Source of the DNA: Clitoria ternatea
Lineage: Eukaryota > Streptophyta > Magnoliopsida > Fabales > Fabaceae
Length of the DNA stretch: 64,000 bases
Reading direction: 5' to 3'
Assembly (NCBI GenBank): GCA_037962975.1
Contig: CM075675.1
Coordinates: 8,132,001-8,196,000 of the forward strand
Part shown: one piece after another, positions 35,079 to 46,900 of the stretch
How positions within the stretch are numbered: position 1 is the first letter of the stretch
Layout of the letters: each line of letters opens with the position of its first letter
Notes under the pieces: generated by a model
What the model was told of the DNA's origin: nothing
The model's input: the letters and a program-made list of their open reading frames with translations, nothing else
Database searches by the model: none
Program-made: the position numbers and the translations under genes

Positions 35079-38000
35079 CTAGCTGTAATAAACACGTAAG
35101 TTCTGAGTGTTCCATTTGTTGCGGATTGGAGTTCCATCAAGTTCTTCCAACCGGTATGACCCTTTTCCAGTCACTTCAGAAACTCTATAAGGACCTTCCC
35201 ACGTCGGTGCTAGATTTCCTTGGTGAGCGAATTTATTCCCAACACTCGCCTTTCTCAAAACAAGATCTCCGGTGTTAAAAGCCCTGTATTGGACACGTTT
35301 ATTATACCGGAGTGCTGCCTTTGCTTTTACCGCCTGATCCCTGATAAAATCCTTTTCTCTTAACTCCTGGAGGACGTCCAGCTCTGCTGCCAGGTTGGCG
35401 TTGTTGTCTTCAGCTGAAAAATACTCCACACAAGCCGATCTTGTTCGTAGCTCCACTGGAATCATCGCCTCAACCCCGTACATCAGCCGGTATGGGGATT
35501 CGTTAGTTGAAGAATGAGGCGTAGTGCGGTATGCCCATAAAACATGACATAGCTGGTCAGTCCATCCTCCCTTCGCTTCTCCCAGACGCTTCTTCAACCC
35601 CTTTAGCACTTCTCGATTGGCTACCTCCGCTTGTCCATTGGTTTGGGGGTGTTCAACAGATGAAAATATCTGGATTATCCCCAGTCCTTCAAGCAAATCT
35701 GTGAACTTTTTGTCTGTAAACTGGGTGCCGTTGTCAGTCACAATCCGCCCTGGCACCCCGAACCGAGCTATGATATTTTCATACACGAAACGTCTTATTC
35801 GCGCAGAAGTAATGTGTACTACGGGCTCAGCTTCGATCCACTTGGTGAAGTAATCTACCCCCACGATCAAATATTTGATACCTCCTGGCGCAGTGGGGAA
35901 TGGACCTAAAATATCAAGGCCCCACTGGTAGAACGGCCAAGGTACAGCAGATGAGGACAGCTCTTGGGCCGGTGTATGGTGGAGATTGGAGAATTTTTGA
36001 CAAGCGTCACACTTCCTAACAAAATTTGCAGAATCCTGCTTCACAGTGGGCCACCAATATCCAGCCCTGAGGACCTTTCTCATTAAGCTCCGACCCCCAG
36101 CATGGTGCCCGCACTACCCCTCGTGCACTTCCTCCAAAACCGCTTGAACCTCATCCTCTCTCAAACACAAAAGATATGGGACAGAGAATCCCCTTTTGTA
36201 GAGAACACCATCAACCATAGTAAAGTATGGTAGCTCCCTCTTCACTCGTCTCCTCTGCTTCTCATCAGTGGGAAGTTGACCATCAGCCAGATAGCGAATA
36301 TAAGGGATGACCCAAGAATCCTCATACGGATAGCTCACCATGACAGCATTCAGAGAAGGGTACAAAGGTATGCTAGGTGATGTCAAGGTGCTTTGAACCA
36401 CCGTCGTTGTGCTGCCGGGATGCTTTGTACTTGCCAGTCTTGACAAGATGTCCGCTCTGGTGTTTTCCTCTCTGGGCACATGCTTGAACTCTAAAACTTC
36501 AAATCTTCCCTTCAACTCATTAACACAATTCAAGTACAATTGAAGTTGCGGCTCCTTCGCTTGGTACTCCCCCTGGATCTGTGAAATCACCAATTGGGAA
36601 TCACTGCACAGTGTGACTGCTGATGCTCCGATGTCAATCGCCGCACGGAGACTGGCCAAGCATGCTTCGTATTCAGCCTGGTTGTTGGAGGTTTTGAAAT
36701 TGAATCGGAGGGAAATTTCTAGGTGCACACCATCATCACTTTCTACCACAACACCTGCTCCACAACCTTTGCTATTTGACGATCCATCAACGTAAATGGT
36801 CCAATGCGCTCGAGGAGTGGCAGGGTCCGCCCCAGTCATCTCCACAACAAAATCAGCCAACACCTGCGCCTTGATGGCTCCTCGAGGCTCATACGAAATT
36901 TCAAATTCAGACAACTCGATAGACCATTTTATCATCCTTCCGGCGAGGTCTGGCTTGCTAAGCACTGAACGGAGAGGCAAATCCGTTCTCACCAGTACTG
37001 GGTGCGCGTGGAAATAGGGCCTCAATCGTCGTGATGCCCACACGACTGCTAGAGCAGCCTTCTCAATCTTCTGATACCTTCCTTCCGCCCCTTGAAGCGT
37101 CTTACTAGTAAAGTACACCGGCCTCTGCCCTTCAGGGGTTTCTTTAACCAAGGCCACGCCTAGGGCTTCATCAGAGATTGCTAAATACAAGATCAAAGTC
37201 TCACCAGGGTCAGGCTTAACCAAAATTGGTGGACTCGAGAGAACAGCTTTGAGTTGCTGGAAGGCTTGTTCTTGCTCCTCTCCCCATTCAAAATTCTTGT
37301 GTTTCTTCAACGCCTTATACAGGGGAAGGGATCTGTGCGCCATTTTGGGCATGAAACGAGCCAGAGCGGCTACCTTCCCATTCAATGATTGGACTTCCCC
37401 CAGGCTCTTAGGGCTCTGCATGTCCAGGATTGCTTGACATTTCCCAGGGTTAGCCTCAATGCCTCGTTGGGTCAACATGAATCCCAAGAATTTCCCAGCT
37501 GGAACGGCAAAGGTGCATTTTAAGGGGTTTAACCTCATGTTGTACTGTCGAAGCCTAGTGAAAACTTGGCGCAGATCCTCAATGTGGTCTCCTCCAGCGG
37601 GCGTTTTGGCTATAATATCATCGATATAAACCTCGACCAGCCTGGTGTGCATCCCTTCAAAGACTTTGTTAATCATGCGCTGGTAGGTAGCGTCGGCGTT
37701 CTTCAATCCAAAAGGCATGACGGTGTAGCAGAAAACACCACGGTCATTGATAAAAGCAGTTTTCTCTTGGTCTCCCTCCCACATCGGAATCTGGTTATAC
37801 CCCGAATAAGCGTCCATGAAACTGAGGTACTGGTAACCAGATGAATCATCCACCATGCGATCAATGTTGGGCAGGGGATATGGATCCTTGGGGCAGCAAC
37901 GGTTAAGATCGACATAATCTGTACACATTCTTCATTTGCCATTAGCTTTCTGCACCATAACCACATTAGAAAGCCAAGAAGAGTAGCGTATCTCCCTTAT

Positions 38001-39704
38001 AAAGCCTGCTTTCAACAACTCCTCTGTCTGCTCACAAGCTGCCCTCTGCTTCTCCGGTCCCAACCTCCTCTTCTTCTGGGCCATCGGTCTTGTTTCAGGG
38101 TACACAGCAAGCTTGTGGCAGCAGAAATCGGGGTCCATCCCAGGCATGTCTGCTGCTGTCCATGCGAAAAGATCCTTGAACTCCTGTAGAAGGGCTAATA
38201 AGCGTTGCTCCATAGCAAACTCCAGCTTATCATTGATGTGCGTGACCTTCTCTGGGGAATCCCCTAAGACAACATCCCTGGAACCACCATCCGGTGTGGG
38301 CTTAGAGGGATTGAGTGGATCAATCTTCAATTCCGCTCTGGGGTCCAAATCAATTAGACTGACAGACCCTGCCGCTGTTCCTCTGTCGTTCAGCTTCCTC
38401 TTCTTGTTGAATGCTTCCAACTTGACCATGTTGAGGCTCAAGTTATAACAATATCGAGCTATCTCCTGATCACCACGGAGAGAGGACACACCGTTGTCCT
38501 TGTCAATGAATTTGATTAAGAGGTGAGGAGTGGATACAATTGCTTCCATCGCATTCAGTGTAGGACGGCCTATGATACCATTGTATGGGGATTCCACATC
38601 AATCACCAGAATTCTAGACTTGACTGTTCTCACTCCAGGCTCTCCTTCAAAGGAAATTAGAGTGTCAAGATACCCCTTGGTGGGTTGTTTGGCTCCATTA
38701 AACGCTGTGAGTTCTTGCGTGTAAGGTTGTAAATCTGCATCATTGAAACCCATTCGTTTGAAACAATTATAAAAGATAACATCACAAGAACTTCCCTGAT
38801 CGACGAGGATCCTCTTGACATCCTTGTTAGCTATGACTGCCACGATAACTACTGCATCATCACCTCCTGGAATTGTTGGGCCAAAATCATCATCAGTAAA
38901 TGACACCGTCGGGGCTGCCATACCGTCCCTGAAAGGGCGGTTATCCCTTGGTTTGCCCTGGACAGACAGAATCATCCTGTGGTGATTCTTTCGTGCTGTG
39001 ATTGATGTTCCTCCTCCCGCAAATCCTCCGGCTATCATCTCAATCACTTCTCGTCTGCCCTGCCTCTGCTGCTGGGGCATGTTATTTTGTTGGGCATCTT
39101 CAGCAATCACTACTCCCTTCCGCTTTTCGGCTGCAGTGAACTTCCTTGCTGGGTTATGTGTATTATCATCTTCGTCATCAGGATCTCTACTCCTTTTTTC
39201 CATCCTCTGAGGCTCATCTACAGATTTCTCCTTGAACAAATACTGCTTCATCTTTCCTTCTCGAATGAGAGTTTCCACCGTATTCTTTAATGCCTTGCAC
39301 TCATCAGTATTGTGTCCTGTCTATTCATGGAAAGTGCAATACTTACGTGGGTTACCACCCCTCTTGACTGGGGCTGGTTTCCTTATACCAAAGACGTTCA
39401 ACGTTGGCCAACTAACCTCCCTCATGATTTGTGAATGCCTGGTGTTCAACGGAGCATAGTTGTCGAACGATGATACACGCCTATCTCGTGGATGCGGGCG
39501 AGCGTTTACAAAGTCTTCTCTAAAGGCATGCTTCTCAGGCCTCACTCTCTCCTTTTCTCTCTGTGGCTACTGAGTGGGTGCTGAAGGCTTCATTCTTGTT
39601 GCGGTTGCCTCCAGATGCATCTCTATGCCCACGTACTTGGAAGCTTTCCTTCGAAACTCCTCGAAGGTTGTTGGGGGGCTCTTTGCCAAAGATAGGGCAA
39701 AGGC
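35079..39704 (-). pseudogene. element G gag-pol polyprotein, four premature stops, N-terminus cut off
   Basis: A single frame from the F junction (AFALSLAKSPPTTFEEFRRK at 39704) to TAA-type end at 35079. Order: gag tail; zinc-like RKYCTFHE ... TDEC (about 39330); protease LVDQGSSCDVIFY (about 38800); RT (TDYVDLNRCCPKDPYPLPN; YIDDI near 37620); gypsy RNase H (SDEALGVAL); second RNase H (IYVDGSSNSKGCGAGV; NNQAEYEACLASLRAAI; LCSDSQLVISQ); integrase zinc finger with intact CDACQK; integrase core (WGLDILGPF, IVTDNGTQFTDKKF, EHPQTNGQAEVANREV); C-terminus RNKWNTQNLRVYYS. Stops: TAG 39567-39569, TAG 39321-39323, TGA 37932-37934 (Trp in E), TAG 36114-36116 (Gln in E). No frameshift. Confidence 0.93.
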
Positions 39705-39904
39705 TGTGACATCCCTCTTCAAATAATATTTATTTTATTCAATTTATTGATTTTCATAATAAATTTTTCACGTTTCTAGAATTAAATTACATCACAAAAA
39801 TAATAAAAAAAAAACATCTTATAAAAATTACCCAAATTATAATTTAAAATAAATAATTTATAGTCCTTAAAATCTTTTAAGTTGAAATACTCTCAAAATC
39901 TGAA

Positions 39905-40005
39905 ACAGGGGTCTGACGCTACGCGCCAGTCCCACGCTAGGCGTGAGAGTGCATTCGTAGCCCTGACGCTGAGCGCCAGGATGACGCTACGCGTGGGCTT
40001 ATCAG
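39905..40005. repeat. GACGCTACGCG array, outer end of the F LTR
   Basis: CTGACGCTACGCGCCAG, CCACGCTAGGCGTGAG, CTGACGCTGAGCGCCAGG and ATGACGCTACGCGTGGG within 100 bp; imperfect palindromes centred on ACGC(T)nGCGT. Confidence 0.85.
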
Positions 40006-41522
40006 TGACAGCACCTGATGCTGTCACACATTTTAGGCCTTTTGATCAATTACTAACTTATCCAATTAGTTCGTTTCAGGTCTAATTGCCACAAAACTTA
40101 ATGGCCCATATGTTTTCCCCATTCTGAAACTATTGGCGATGTTCGTTCGCCAAAATTCCAACATATACTCAAGTTATGCACGAAATACAACTTAACCACT
40201 TTATGTGCAACACTCTTACACCAAACACTCTAAATGACTCTTAAATGATCCAAATCCAATTCATACCACTTTTAACTATTCTTATGGACTTATTGATACT
40301 TAGCAAAGGTATTGAAACTCACTGAAACTCAAATTCACCTATCCTGTTTCTCAAAGTCATAGGGATGACTACTAATTCAAATCTCTAAATCTATTCAATT
40401 CATCGATACAACATTCAATCATTTCAAATAACTATTACAGCATAAAGACATCCACAGAACCTGCCTATAATGCATGATTTACTACAGTATAGCTCTATGC
40501 CATAACCATAGTCATCCAACAGTACCTGGTCATCACAGATGCATAATATCTAATGGCTCAATACCATCACATAATCACATCACCCAAACCACACACATAT
40601 TATACTATGCATAAGTTCACACTCCCACAGATTTACACACATATCTACATATATCTACTGACGGCTCAGTGCAATTAGGCATTACGAACAAGCAACAACA
40701 ACACATACTTCTACAAATCTACGAGATAATATATTCACATATAAATATATACAAGATATACATTCCAAACTCCTCTGGCATTACTCCTTGCTCATTTTTG
40801 TACTAGTTTCCGCAGCATCCGCAACATCCTTGGGTTTATTCACTGTGAACATAAAATAAGGGTGAGTATATATCACAAGAATGATACAACTACATAATCA
40901 GAGTTGATATCACCTGGAGAATCTCATTCTCCTGCCTGAGTTATTGATCCACTAAACTCTTCTCATATGAACCCAACATATCATAATCCATCATAATCAT
41001 CATAAATTCATTATGTTCACATCATAACAAATATCTCGCAACATTGAGATAAATTAATTTTAAGCACCCATACTTAATCAATTCATTTCACAATTCATTA
41101 TTTCAATCATATCATTATCATATCAATGCAATAATCTGCATATCAGTCAAGGAGTATAATTCACAACTGACTCTCATATACATCAGACACCTAGTATCCG
41201 GATACTAACGAATCAGCCACCAGCTGGGAGTCCACCGACATCCCGTGAACACATCCTGGTTCACCGAGCCCGGTATCATAAACCGTCTCCCCACCTCAAC
41301 CACTGGATCTCTTCCTGGATCACTGGGTAGCTCAACTGGGCCTCTACATGGACCACGGGAGCCAAAAGCGAGGGGTAATCTATACCGAATGGCTGTCCAC
41401 AATACATATCATGCATACACAGCATTTTACAATATATCTCATCATATACACATTATTCATTTTAAATCATGAATATACATTATACAATCATTAAATGATT
41501 TGGCATACAAGCTAACTCACAA

Positions 41523-41600
41523 CATAAGAATCGCATCTCAGCATAAGAGCCACATCTCTTGGCATAAAAGCCACATCTCTTGGCATAAAAGCCATAATCT
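41523..41600. repeat. short tandem repeat in the F LTR
   Basis: Units of 19-21 bp starting CATAAGA/CATAAAA at 41523, 41542, 41563 and 41584, each followed by GCCACATCTCTTGG or a variant. Confidence 0.85.
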
Positions 41601-42484
41601 TTAAATATCATAATCATACTTTACATTCGTAATATTCACATAATCAAACATAACTTTATATTTTATATATCACGATAATTCAATATTTCATCACTCTCCA
41701 TCATGCATATTCTAAGCATACTTTATACATTATTTTCCATCTTATTCACAATTCACCTCTCATTCATTACCATTCTATTTTCCATAATTGTTAAATACAA
41801 CATATAATCACATACATAATCTAATCACATATTCTCCTATATATATATATCAATCTCATACTTTCACAGATTTAATTTTTTTCCAACATAATTATCACAA
41901 ATCTGTAATCAAATATATACTATAATACTCCCCTTACCTCACTATCGACGCTCTAAACTCAATTACCAAGATCAATGCGCCGCAACCACTAAAAGATAAA
42001 ATTACAAAAAGGTTTAAGGTTTTAACCGTTCAAACCTTAATCCAACTCAAGAATATGCTCAGAAATTACTTTCTAAAGCTTTAGAAGCTTACCACAACTG
42101 AAACCACAAGTTCTCCGAGAAACCCCTTTTTCCGCTAATCTTTCAACGGCTCTTTCGCAACCTATATAAAGCGGAATTCAAATTCGTCACTCAATCCTTC
42201 TTTTGAACACCATAAGGAAACTTTTAATCGGTTTAGAATCTTAAAATTCAAAGTTCCCTTGTTTTCCCCAAAAATGGATAAAGGTAGAAATTCTCCATGG
42301 AATTCAAAATTGAAAGATCCCATGCGTTAATCTTAAGTTTCTTACCTCTAGTCCGCAATTAATTTCAGATTCCAACCTCTTGTTGGCCTTTAATTATCGC
42401 AGGGAAAAAAGAGAAGAAGAAGAACCCCAAAACTTATATTTTTAACTTCTGCTCTGCAGGCTGTCATCTTGGGTCTTTATTCTG

Positions 42485-42628
42485 CCCGCGACACTGACGC
42501 TACGCGTCCCCCTGACGCTACGCATCAAGTCTAAATTTTTATATGGACGCTACGCGTCCACTAACGCTACTCGTCAAGTTTTTACCCTGACGCTACGCGT
42601 CCCACTGACGCTACGCGTCAGGTCCCAA
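42485..42628. repeat. GACGCTACGCGTC array, inner end of the F LTR
   Basis: Six copies of (T/G)GACGCTACGC(G/A)TC(A/C) or close variants (one ACGCTACTCGTCA) in about 140 bp, followed by a T-rich run. Each is a near palindrome containing ACGCGT. Confidence 0.9.
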
Positions 42629-42735
42629 ATCAATTTTTTTTTTTATTATTTTTTTATTTTTATTTTTTACATCTTATAATAATCTTACTTTATTAAATAT
42701 CCAAACTCATGAATATAAAACATAAGGATGTTACA

Positions 42736-42747
42736 CTCACCCCCCCT
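42736..42747 (-). other. element F polypurine tract
   Basis: Plus CTCACCCCCCCT, that is AGGGGGGGTGAG on the minus strand directly before the LTR start TGTAACATCC. Confidence 0.75.
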
Positions 42748-42770
42748 AAGAATAGATTTTGTCCTCGAAA

Positions 42771-43123
42771 TCAACATACCTCTGTAAATAGATCCGGGTA
42801 TTGTTGTCGCATTTCATATTCTAATTCCCACGTGTGTGAAATTTCATTGAAATTCTGCCATAAAACTTTCACTAAAGGAATATTCTTATTCCTTAATTGT
42901 TTAGTTTGATAACCATCAATACGAAGAGGAATAGCCGGTACCGTCACATCTTCTCTGATTTCAATAATGTCATCTGGAACCACCATATCATCTCGAGGGA
43001 TATACTTTCGAAGCTGAGAGACATGAAAAACATCATGCAACTTTGACAAGACTGTAGGAAGCTCAAGTCTATAGGCAACATTACCTATTCGCTCTAAAAT
43101 ACGATAAGGTCCAATATACCTGG
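42771..43123 (-). pseudogene. element F pol C-terminus (integrase tail / chromodomain-like), truncated by element E
   Basis: Open on the minus strand from the junction at 43123 to the stop at 42771-42773. Begins RYIGPYRILERIGNVAYRLE (GPF/GPY-like module), continues LHDVFHVSQLRKYIPRDDMV and ends in a chromodomain-like segment (RNKNIPLVKVLWQNFNEISH, TWELEYEMRQQYPDLF). This matches the end of element D's polyprotein, which places F in the Tekay/Del group of chromoviruses. The chromodomain is thought to guide integration to heterochromatin. Everything upstream is missing from the window. Confidence 0.85.
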
Positions 43124-43868
43124 TGATCCGGTCTCAATACCGGTATCCGATCTGCTATACATATTTCAACGTCTTTGATAAGACATCTACGTGTAACCGG
43201 TGTCATCGGTATACAACCGGACTGTAATTCCGTATCAGGCGTTCTCCCTATACCGGTTATCCAGGATAACACCATGACATCGGATAATACACACGTCACT
43301 ATGCAAAAGACAAGGATTGTTGCTACAGGGATCGATCAATAATTCCCTGCACTACGAGCCAAATTCTGCTCACGGGAATGGTCAACTTGTTCCCTAATCC
43401 TAGTCTACATTCTCTATGCTCAATATAAAATAGCCACTTGACCCAATCATGCAGGTAAGTGCGCAATATAATAATGCTAATGGGAGTTGGTGGTTCCCCA
43501 CCAACGAGTCCTCGTTAATCGAGCCAATCAGGTATATGAACTAACTTCATGATTGAAGTGAGGGGGCTTCATCATCTTCTTCTTCTTCAGCTCTTTGATG
43601 ACTGAATCTTCTCTAAATACATTCCTTACTTGGAATATAATCACTGACTTGAGCGTCGGAGAATCTTTGCAGGTGACACCACCATTCGCCCACTTCAACG
43701 CGTTAGGTCGGTGTGAAGGATCTCCAGGACGCCCAATCCGCTCTCCTCATTCAGGGACAACGGATACACACATCGGATACACATACATCCGGTATCTTAT
43801 ACGGTATTGACATACTATTCGTGACTGGCTTGAGATCGGATCTCTTGACCCCGGTCCAGGACAGATCA
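43124..43868 (+). repeat. element E 5' LTR
   Basis: 745 bp with inverted ends TGATC...GATCA. The first base is set by these ends and by where element F's pol frame stops. Related to the G LTR at both ends. Rich in CCGG and CGGAT words (43125-43300, 43790-43860). Confidence 0.85.
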
Positions 43869-43886
43869 TTGGCACGCCCAGTGGGA
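43869..43886 (+). other. element E primer-binding-site region
   Basis: TTGGCACGCCCAGTGGGA directly follows the LTR. It starts with the TGG expected for pairing with a tRNA 3' CCA end. It resembles the TTTGGCACCCACTGTAGGG motif before the relic gag at 6516. I do not assign the tRNA. Confidence 0.6.
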
Positions 43887-43933
43887 CCCGATAAAGTTAT
43901 TCCCATATCCTTTGACAGAGCAGGTAATCCACC

Positions 43934-46900
43934 ATGCAAGGCGAAGCACAAGACTCCATGGAGAATCAAGCTGAAGGCAGAACCAATCCTAATGCCTACA
44001 GAAAACTCAACCTTGATTCTCATGGGGGCAACTCAAAGAGGATAGTAACAGTGTCTGATCCTGATCCTCGTGATGAGTTGATCAAACAACTTCAGAGGGA
44101 ACTCGCTGAATTGCAAAGAGAAAAAAGGCAAAGTGAGGATAAAGAGTCATCTCGCACGCGAAACACTCCCCACACAACTGATGGTGAAAAGTCCACCACT
44201 CTTCAGTACTCAAAGATCCCAACCTTTGAGGAGGGAGAACAAACTCGCGATTCTGAGGATGCAACTTCCCGAAGGAAGAGAGATTCAACAACAGCACCCC
44301 CATTGTCTTACAATCTTAAGGTTCCTTTTTCAAGGAGACTTATGGGCATCAGCATCCCCAAGCACCTTCAAACCACTCAACCACTTTCCATCGGAAAATA
44401 TAATGGTGAAACTGATCCAACTAAGCACCTTGATGCTTATGTGTTTGAAGCCATGTACTTGGGGGCTGATGAAGACGTGATGTGCCGAATGTTCCCTCGA
44501 ACATTGTCTGAGGAAGCCCTCGGGTGGTTTAAAGGCCTACCTTCTGGATCCATAGATTCTTGGACGGAAATGGCAGCTGCCTTTGAAACCCACTTTGTCA
44601 TCTCCAGAGACGTACCCAAGACGTCTCATACCTTGGCTCAGATTAAGCAAGGTGAAACAGAGGGCTTAAAAGATTTTCTGAAGAGGTTTTATAAAGAAGC
44701 AGCCCTGGTTCCTAACCTCACAGAATCTATCAAGCTGCATATCGTGATTGAAGCATTACAGCCAGGATCAGCTTTCGCTCTTTCATTAGCAAAGAGCCCC
44801 CCAGCAACTTTTGAGGATTTCAGGAAAAAAGCCTCAAAGTATATGAGCATAGAGATGCACTTGGAGGCAATGGCTGCAAAGAAAAAGCCACCAACACCAT
44901 CTCCCCAAACCCAGAAGGGTAAGGAGAAGACGAGGTCAGAACGCATGGAGAGGCCATTCACCAATCCTAAGGTGGATAACCGCCCTCCTCGACCTCGAGA
45001 AAGGCATGTTAATTCTTTCAGCCATTATGCACAGTTATCTGCCAGACCATCTCAGATTTTGAGAGAGGTCGGATGGCCAGTTTTCAGCACATATGGCATC
45101 AGGAGACCAGCCCCTATGAAAAGACCAGGAAATTCACGAAAGTACTGTGATTTTCATGAGCAAAATGGTCATTCCACTGATGAATGCCAAGCTCTAAAGA
45201 ACGCGGTTGAGACGCTAATTAGAGAAGGCAAATTGAAGCAATACCTGTTCAAAGAAAAATCCTTTGACAGGGCAGAACGGAATGAGAAAAGAGAAAGAGA
45301 TCCCGACGATGGGGATGACAACAACCCCAGTCCGGTTCGAAAGTTCTCTGCTGCAGAGAAGCAAAAAGGTGTAATGACCGATAATGCAGCACAGAAAGAC
45401 AGCATACCCCAGCAACAACGTCAGGGCCGACGTGAAGTTATTGACATGATTGCTGGAGGGTTCGCTGGAGGAGGAGCTTCAATTACAGCCCGAAAGAATC
45501 ATCACAGAATGATTCTATCCGTGCAAGGGAAAGTCAAAGACAATCGCCCTTACAGAGGAGGAATTGAGGCTCCCATAATCTCTTTCTCTGACGAGGATTT
45601 TGGCCCAACCGTTCCTGGTGGTGACGATGCTGTAGTCATCACCGCTGTGATCGCCAACAAGGACGTCCGAAGAATCCTTCTTGACCAGGGAAGTTCCTGC
45701 GATGTTATTTTCTATAATTGCTTTGAAAGAATGGGTTTTAAAGACTCAGACTTACAGCCTTACACGCAGGAACTAACAGCTTTCAATGGCGCAAAGCAAT
45801 TAACTAGAGGGTATCTTGATACCCTTATCTCGTTTGAAGGCGAGCCAGGAGCCAGGACGGTTAGGTCTCGGGTGCTAGTGATTGATGTCAAATCACCATT
45901 TAATGGCATCATAGGCCGTCCTACTCTGAATGCAATGGAGGCAGTTGTATCAACCCCACATCTCCTTATCAAGTTCATTGACAAGGATAATGCTGTGTCA
46001 TCTATCCGGGGTGATCAAGAGATGGCTAGGTATTGCTACAACCTTAGCCTCAACATGACAAAGCTGGACGCCTCCAATAAGAAGAGAAAACTTAATGATG
46101 CTGGAACATCGGCTGGATCTGTAAGTCTTGTCGACCTGGATCCTAGAGCGGATTTGAACATTGATCCGTTCAACCCATCAAAGCCCACACCGGATGGAAG
46201 TTCCAGGGACATTGTCTTGGGAGATTCTCCAGAAAAGATCACCCATATCAATGACAAGCTAGATGCTGAAATAGAGCAGCGACTGCTGGCTCTCTTACAA
46301 GAGTTTAAAGACCTCTTTGCATGGACTGCAGCCGATATGCCAGGCATAGACCCTGAATTCTGCTGTCATAAACTTTCTGTCTATCCAGAGACGAAACCTG
46401 TGGCCCAAAAGAAAAGACGATTAGGCCCAGAGAAACAGAAGGCAGCTTGTCAGCAAACTGAGGAATTGCTGAAGGCCGGATTTATCAGGGAAATCCGATA
46501 TTCCTCTTGGCTTTCGAATGTGGTGATGGTCCCTAAATCCAATGGAAAATGGAGAATGTGCATTGATTATGTGGACCTTAACCGCTGCTGTCCTAAAGAT
46601 CCTTATCCTCTTCCTAATATAGATCGGATGGTAGATGATTCCTCTGGTTACCAATACCTGAGCTTCATGGACGCTTATTCTGGTTACAACCAAATTCCGA
46701 TGTGCGAAGAGGATCAAGAGAAGACAGCTTTCATAAATGATCGTGGTGTCTTTTGCTATACAGTCATGCCCTTTGGCCTGAAAAACGCTGGGGCGACATA
46801 TCAGCGCATGATCAACAAGGTTTTCGAAGGTATGCACACCAAACTTGTTGAAGTATATATAGACGACATAATAGCAAAGACACCGGTTGGTGGCGATCAT

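Larger units (their letters stand above)
31116..39704 (-). mobile_element. element G: Tat-type Ty3/gypsy retrotransposon, 3' two-thirds (outermost layer of the nest)
   Basis: Minus orientation: gag (broken at 39704) to protease, RT, two RNase H domains and integrase (35079), then a spacer with 59-bp repeats, an extra plus-strand reading frame, a purine tract and the 3' LTR (31116-31919). The 5' part is separated by elements F, E and D and is expected beyond the right edge. Closely related to element E in every domain. Four premature stops make it defective. Confidence 0.9.
39705..42735 (-). repeat. element F 3' LTR
   Basis: 3031 bp on the plus strand from TGTGACATCCCTCTTC to AGGATGTTACA (TG...CA). 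The body is AT-rich but carries CG-rich GACGCTACGCGTC arrays near both ends (39905-40005, 42485-42628), a 19-21-bp tandem repeat (41523-41600) and a GC-richer block (41180-41400). Confidence 0.85.
39705..43123 (-). mobile_element. element F: Tekay-type Ty3/gypsy chromovirus, 3' end only
   Basis: Inserted in G's gag at 39704/39705. Minus orientation: 3' LTR 39705-42735, purine tract, then the pol C-terminus (42771-43123), cut by element E. The remainder should lie beyond the right edge. Related to, but distinct from, element D: shared LTR terminus (GGATGTTACA) and C-terminal pol pattern, but different LTR length and body. Confidence 0.85.

Noticed and set aside
38113..38448. Plus-strand frames opposite G's gag-pol (also 37566-37844, 38530-38724)
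   Set aside because: Shadows of a strongly coding minus strand; no independent homology.
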